From Eumeta japonica (lineage: Eukaryota; Arthropoda; Insecta; Lepidoptera; Psychidae): a stretch of 64,000 bases of DNA. Below the pieces are notes generated by a model. That model made no database searches. It was not told where the DNA came from and saw nothing but the letters and a program-made list of their open reading frames with translations. Location: positions 1 through 64,000 of the forward strand of contig BGZK01000018.1 in the NCBI GenBank assembly GCA_005406025.1, read 5' to 3'. Both the position numbers and the translations under genes were made by a program. Positions 58,820-64,000 of the stretch are shown in pieces (position 1 is the first letter of the stretch; every line of letters begins with the position of its first letter).

Positions 58820-60390
58820 TGATTAATCTATTTTTTTATTATAAGAATTCATAGAGTGTACTCGAAAACGTATATATTATATAAATATTCATATGATAAA
58901 TTTCTTCCACTTTTAGCACAAAAACGGCTCTGTGACTGAAATGTATATATCATTTCGTGGATTTATTTTTAAACCTATTAAAGGTTAATTTCTAGCATAC
59001 GTTTTAGTTCCTTATTTGAAACAACTGGTTTTTTTCTGACTTTAATTACTGTTATTGTAATTTTTTACTGAGAACGCGTCTTTATCAGAATTAAAAATTC
59101 CACCTTATAACACTCAAAAACCAGAGTAATAATTCCCTATTAGTGACAAAATTTTTGGAATTAGATCAGTAGTTCCAGAGATTACACCCTACATCCAAAT
59201 TTATAAAATTACAAGCTTTACCTCTTTACATTATTATTATTATAAAAAATGACAATACTTCTTTTGTTTTACAATAAATTAAAACAAATTAAATGACAGA
59301 TTTACATATCCTATCAATTGTGGACAACCACCATAAAATTATGACTTACAAACACAGACACGCATAACACACACATACGCATTCAAAATTTTACTTCATT
59401 TTGAAATGCCCAATTTTACGCAGCTATCGGTAAAAGTCTCCTTTAAATATACATAAAACACCTTAGTTAAGAAGGTCCATTTTAAATATTCTTATAGTTC
59501 CTAATTACTTACATTGTTTATTTATTTTTTATTTTTTATTATATGTTTGTTGAACATGTTCTATTAACCGCAAAATTTAAAATAAAACAATTTATTTTGG
59601 TAGCACAATGACACGAATATATCTAATTACATCTATATGTACATCTGCATAGTTCTAGATATTTCTTACTATTGCTTATTTGGCTTAATTAATATTATTT
59701 GGTCATAAAAATATTTCTTACAAGTGATCTTTGTCCTCTCTCTAGTTCATTGAATTTTTTTCGCATATGCATACAATAAACATGCTAAAACAGACTTCAC
59801 CAAAGGAACGTACTTTTCATTGAAAAAGCACGTTGTTGTTACACGTCTTAGTATTTTAATTTCTCAAACATTTTTTTAATTCTATTTATAATTTTCTCTA
59901 TATGTGGATATTTACTTTTTGATAATCTTAAAAGTAATGCGCAAACGCACAACGGATTTAAATAATATCACTCTTGTGAAATTTTATAGCATATTTGTTA
60001 CACGATCGTATGTTGTCATAAATATTAAAACCGATAAAAGATTCAAGGTAAATGAAAAACGTTTTAACCAATTTCGGAACTCTTTCTTGTCTGTCGATTT
60101 ATGTATTATACATCTCCCTAGTCTCTGAGAAAACTACGGCAGTGTAATCAGCATAACAAAATGTATGTAAAAATATTCTCTTTTCATGTTGCAAAGGTTA
60201 TTCAAATAATAATAATTTTTATTCACTTATTTCACCTACGATTTTGCAAGTAGTTAAATAGAGCCAACGAGGTACGCCTCATTCCGATTTGCTAAAGCCT
60301 CCGTAGGAGAATGAGAACAAAGAGAGCATTAAAAGCTCTTAAATCAAAGAATATTATTAGCTATTGTTTTTCTGTATCTAAATAACCTAG
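58820..60390. other. AT-rich non-coding DNA
   Basis: Nothing recognised. A 74-codon ORF (59904-60128) has no motif. Confidence 0.45.
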
Positions 60391-60394
60391 TTTC

Positions 60395-61640
60395 TTTTAA
60401 TATAATTTTTAAGGGGGCCTTCGAGCTGCCAGAGAGTAAGTAGGTAGTCACCGCTGTCCATGAAAAAGCGCAGTACCAGAGAAGTTACTAAAGTGCATTG
60501 CAGCCCTTTTGGAAAGAAATAAGCTCTATTTTTGTTGACCACCTTGTTGTTGTTGATGAAATACCGCTGATGGTAGATCGATCCAAAGTTTTGTTATATG
60601 TGGCACAATATTGCACATGAAGCATGCGGTGGTTAAATACCATCCATGGTGGTGGTGAAATTTCGAGCAAGCGGAATGATGACGGTAAATATGATTGAAT
60701 AACTTTTCTGAGCACACCACATAGTATATGCCACAAAGCATGCGAAGTATTCTCCATCTGTCCAAAAACCCAACGGGTCGAGCTGACCGGATATTAGAGG
60801 ATCACCGACAATTCGATACACTTGATGTCGAGTGCAGTCTAGAGACAGGAATTGATTTGAGTTGCCCTAGCTCAAAGAAGACAACAGTACTCTAATTGTA
60901 GATGGTGTTGCACTAAGGGGAGCACTTCACAATATAGAACAACGTATAAAATTAGATTTTTTTAAAGTAAATGCGCATACTTGTTTCTTTCCGAAATTAC
61001 AATCGCTACATTGTCTATATTGTCTACCAATCCGAAAGTAATTTTGATGATGATTATTGACACATCACACGATATTCATTAAGATGATATCTAGAGATAG
61101 TATTGTGATCGGAGTATAATACGCTCACAGTAGTCTCATTCTCATAGCGACGGATGTTACCGATTTTCAGTTAACCATCGATATGTAGAAGGAGCAGAGT
61201 AAGGGACAGTGTATAGCTTTGAATGACACTGGCATTCACGGGCTTGGAATCTGAAAATGAACCATCATATGCGACCTTGATGCTTTTACTTGTAAGAGAA
61301 TTAGAAATTCATTGACACAAAATATTTCAGGAAGTCTATAAGAAGAAAGTTTTAAGAGATGTGCTTTGTACCAGACTGTATCAAAGGTTCTCGCTACTTT
61401 CAAACTTACACCCAAAGGTTATTTCTAGCTCTCGACTGCCTCCGTCTAACGGTAAGCCATTAATGAAAACATATCACTGGCTGAATATCAACCACAGAAT
61501 CCATACTGGCGGCCATTTATCAAGTGATACTCTAAGTAGTCCAAAAACTGGCGATTAATAATGGATTCCATTTTATGCTAAAACAACATCTTTTCAAGAT
61601 AATTCTGGTCGAAACCCATATTGTGATTTAAAAATTATGT
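60395..61640 (-). pseudogene. Jockey-like LINE reverse transcriptase remnant
   Basis: Read on the minus strand from 61640: KMESIINRQFLDYLE and DRQYGF-type pieces near 61500-61590, KVARTFDTVWYKAHLL near 61345-61395 (usual form KAFDRVWH), the catalytic centre near 61135-61146 as YENE in place of YADD, KKTQVCAF-like residues near 60980, then VYRIVGDPLISGQLDPL near 60780-60830, PHITKLWIDLPSAVFHQQQQ near 60540-60605 and a tail with SLVLRFFMDSGDYLL near 60440-60480. Three overlapping frames (60488-60821) result from frameshifts. The order and peptides fit insect Jockey/CR1-group LINEs. It is inactive. Confidence 0.75.
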
Positions 61641-61649
61641 CATTTTTAT

Positions 61650-62500
61650 TTCAATAATTAATTAGTTGTGTATTCATTACCTTTTCAAATTTTGATACTA
61701 ATTTATAAAACGGTAATAGAGCTTTGACTTGCAACGTCTTTTTTATCACCATTTTTTATTGCTTCCTGTGAAATCAGTCAAGAATATACCCTGGTTGCAA
61801 CACAAGTTTTCCAAACTGGATACTATTGGAATCATATTTATTTTTGCAATTTTTAACAATTTAGTTGACATGCCATCCAAATCGGGAGCACTCTTGGATT
61901 AGAGGCCCAAAAATTTTCTCAAGTGACAAGAAAACTAATCACTAAAACAAACGGAAAGTGTATATTCAACTTTATTCTTACATAAGCGTATTACGAAAAG
62001 GGTTGAACACCTTACAAGTTATCGCACTTCATTTATTAAGATCGCTAAGAGAGTCTTAATCCAACTCTCAAGTTTCTTACATAGCCACGAGTGATATGCC
62101 TTGCTCAATTTAGAAAAAGGCCGTAAATATATCATCTTTGATTGCAATCTCAACCATAACTAGCAATTCATAAAATAATCTAATATACCAAAATTTGAGA
62201 TTTCATACATAAAACAAATTCACATTTACGATATAAAGGATGAATGTGTATCGTATAATGGTGCATTTATTGACAGAAAAGCTATTATTATGTGTATGAG
62301 CATAGTTCACAATAACATATAGATGCCTACCGCTTTCAATTTTCAGTCCAAAACCCCAATTTTCCACTGTATTGATATTGCCATTTCCTTGTAGCGAGCC
62401 AACTCCACTTACATCAACAACTACATTTCGTGGCCACCTTAATTTTGATCATTAGAACCGTCTAGATTATTTTAGACAGGCAGATGTGAGTGCATCACAC
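61650..62500. other. AT-rich non-coding DNA
   Basis: May include the decayed 5' part of the LINE but no peptide could be matched. Confidence 0.35.
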
Positions 62501-62504
62501 TACG

Positions 62505-62910
62505 CACATGTGAGAGCGCGGGACGACAGCGCCCACGCGTTGATATGAAATCCAACATTTACATTTTCAATAAAGGTGTCGTTACACAGCGCCCCGCAAA
62601 ACCGACAAAGCGACTGTTTCATTTCGAGGGTTGAAGCGATTCCTTTCTTTTGTGAAAATAGTATTGGGCCCGCGAAAGGCGGGCTCCGTGTAATGTAGGA
62701 CGCTTATAGGAAACGCCTTATGCGCGACAACGGCGCGAAGACGGGGGGGCGGGCGCTCTGAAGCGGCGGAATAACGTTTCCCTTTTAAACATTCATGCTC
62801 CCCACAAATCATGATAATTTGGCAGGGGAAATGCCGATGCCGTTCGCTTTTCGGCGAGCGCCGATCGCAATATACGCATATCGAAAACAATTTCTCTATC
62901 GTAATATGCA
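62505..62910. other. GC-rich island
   Basis: CGCGAAGACGGGGGGGCGGG near 62729, CCCGCGAAAGGCGGGCTCC near 62670 (a small GC stem) and CGGCGAGCGCCGATCGC. A 109-codon minus ORF (62582-62911) spans it, favoured by the low stop density of GC-rich DNA, with no motif I know. Candidate conserved non-coding element. Confidence 0.4.
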
Positions 62911-63065
62911 AAACTGCTGAGGCTATGAGCGTGTTGTGCCAAACGTGAAATTATGTTAGCCAGACTATGCTCACTAAGTTCAGAAAGTGAAAGATTAGAC
63001 AGAATCGATAATAGAATCGCGACTTTGCCCGTGTGGTCTTAAAAATAAATTATTTCGCTGTACGT

Positions 63066-63087
63066 CTCATCACTGTCTAGTGATGAG
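63066..63087. repeat. Stem-loop, 9-bp arms
   Basis: CTCATCACT, loop GTCT, AGTGATGAG, just upstream of the array. Confidence 0.8.
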
Positions 63088-63094
63088 CCTTGCT

Positions 63095-63475
63095 CATAGT
63101 CCTGATTTCGATCCCGAAATCGGTTTTTGATATCTTTCTTATCGATATCCATGCTCCTTCTTATTCTGATTCTGGTCCTGTTTCGAATCTCAGGCCTTTA
63201 GCGATTCCAATCCCGCTCCGACACTACTGTTGCTTTTGATTCCAAACTCAATCCAACTCTCAATGCTTATCTTAGTCCACCTCTTAATTCCGATTCTAAT
63301 AGCGTTTTCGATTTCAAACCTGGTGCCCATTACGTTATCACTCTAACTCGCGGCCTTGTCTCCGCCATTTGTTCAATTCCGAGTCTATTTCTGGTGTCAT
63401 CTCGATCGCGCTCTCGTCCCCTAACTCAATCAAAGTCCCGATATTGATCCCGTCCCCGATTGCGCTTTCAGTTAT
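63095..63475 (+). repeat. Degenerate TCCCGAT/GATTCCG array
   Basis: About 380 bp of irregular units such as TTCGATCCCGAAATCGG, GATTCCAATCCCGCTCCG, AATTCCGATTC and GATCCCGTCCCCGATTGCG. It is followed by GCTTGGCCAAAAACTGCCAC as in the 57-kb element. Confidence 0.6.
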
Positions 63476-63479
63476 AAGA

Positions 63480-64000
63480 CGCGAAGTTTATGCTGATTAG
63501 TTCAACTGAAATTTCGATAGACGAAGCAAAGGCATAACGTTTTACTTTTATGTATGTTATAAGCTTGGCCAAAAACTGCCACCCTTATTACTTTAGTTAT
63601 TCTACGTTAAACAGAACTAACAAATAGATAAACAATCAATTGCAAGATCAACACCGTCGACAACATTTTTTTCTTATATGTATTTTGTAAATCATTACGA
63701 ATTATTGATGTAGTTAATTTACCGCATTAGGTTGGGTGAAATTTTTTTTGGATATTGTACACAAATCAAAAATGATTTTTCATGATATACATATAATAAT
63801 TAAATGTAGATAGAAATTAATGAAAAATTATTTTGAATTTGTATAGAAAAAAAAAATTTCCCTGACATAATGTAGTTAATTAACTACTTCAACAGTTATG
63901 TTGTCGACGATTTTATTTTGCAATATATATACATACAAATTTCGGGGCTTCTGATCAAAAAACTGCGACAGTGATCTTGACGGTCCTCTCTTCCTAATCT
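63480..64000. other. AT-rich non-coding DNA
   Basis: Contains a perfect 16-bp palindrome GTAGTTAATTAACTAC at 63872-63887. No gene. Confidence 0.4.

Noticed and set aside
60488..60821. Three separate overlapping minus-strand genes
   Set aside because: They are frameshifted pieces of one Jockey-like LINE protein, as shown by the order of its conserved peptides.
62582..62911. 109-codon minus-strand ORF
   Set aside because: Coincides with the most GC-rich island, where long chance frames are expected; composition Arg/Pro-rich without motif.

Overview
The window looks like gene-poor, A+T-rich DNA from an insect nuclear genome. I found no host protein-coding gene, rRNA gene, functional tRNA gene or CRISPR array that I can defend. 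What can be read is a dense layering of decayed transposable elements. Several interspersed repeats resemble ones I associate with Lepidoptera: a tail near 25.1-25.2 kb reading roughly GTGTCCATGRGC...TGCTCGTTTGCC, the GGTTCCGTA/CTGTCTGTC family, and tRNA-headed SINEs. A moth or butterfly is therefore my best guess, from memory of repeat families and not from a search.

Layout. 1-6.0 kb: unassigned DNA with GC-rich islands and one unusually long ORF (2098-2727). 6.7-9.4 kb: a LINE (family A, RTE-like) in pieces, with a secondary inverted duplication inside its ORF. 11.9-13.7 kb: a Ty3/gypsy gag-pol remnant. 17.7-27.3 kb: repeats of the GGTTCCG family, a 50-bp perfect palindrome, a mariner N-terminal fragment and a tRNA-derived SINE. 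27.4-31.2 kb: a second LINE (family B, minus strand) split by a complete but dead 1.3-kb mariner with TIRs and TA duplication, and abutted by a GGTTCCG-family element. 31.3-42.1 kb: a cluster of near-perfect hairpins, up to 127-bp arms, together with a LINE A 3' fragment, a piggyBac-like TTAA-flanked element and a truncated second mariner. 43.8-47.2 kb: a long-TIR element, a (TA)25 microsatellite, a minisatellite-like repeat and a transposon-associated protein relic. 49.8-51.8 kb: a hAT-like MITE sitting in a repeat whose empty version lies 480 bp away, then another mariner relic. 55-64 kb: GC-rich islands, an element carrying a degenerate TCCCGAT array, a SINE, a Jockey-like LINE (minus strand) and a second such array.

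How it fits together. No operon or pathway exists here. The sequence records successive insertions (LINE, then mariner into LINE; repeat, then MITE into repeat) and a separate process that has made local inverted copies of 14-127 bp with very short or no spacers. At least one of those copies arose inside a LINE after that LINE inserted, so these palindromes are not simply transposon ends. GC-rich islands in the AT-rich background could be conserved regulatory DNA of a large intron or gene desert, but that is inference.
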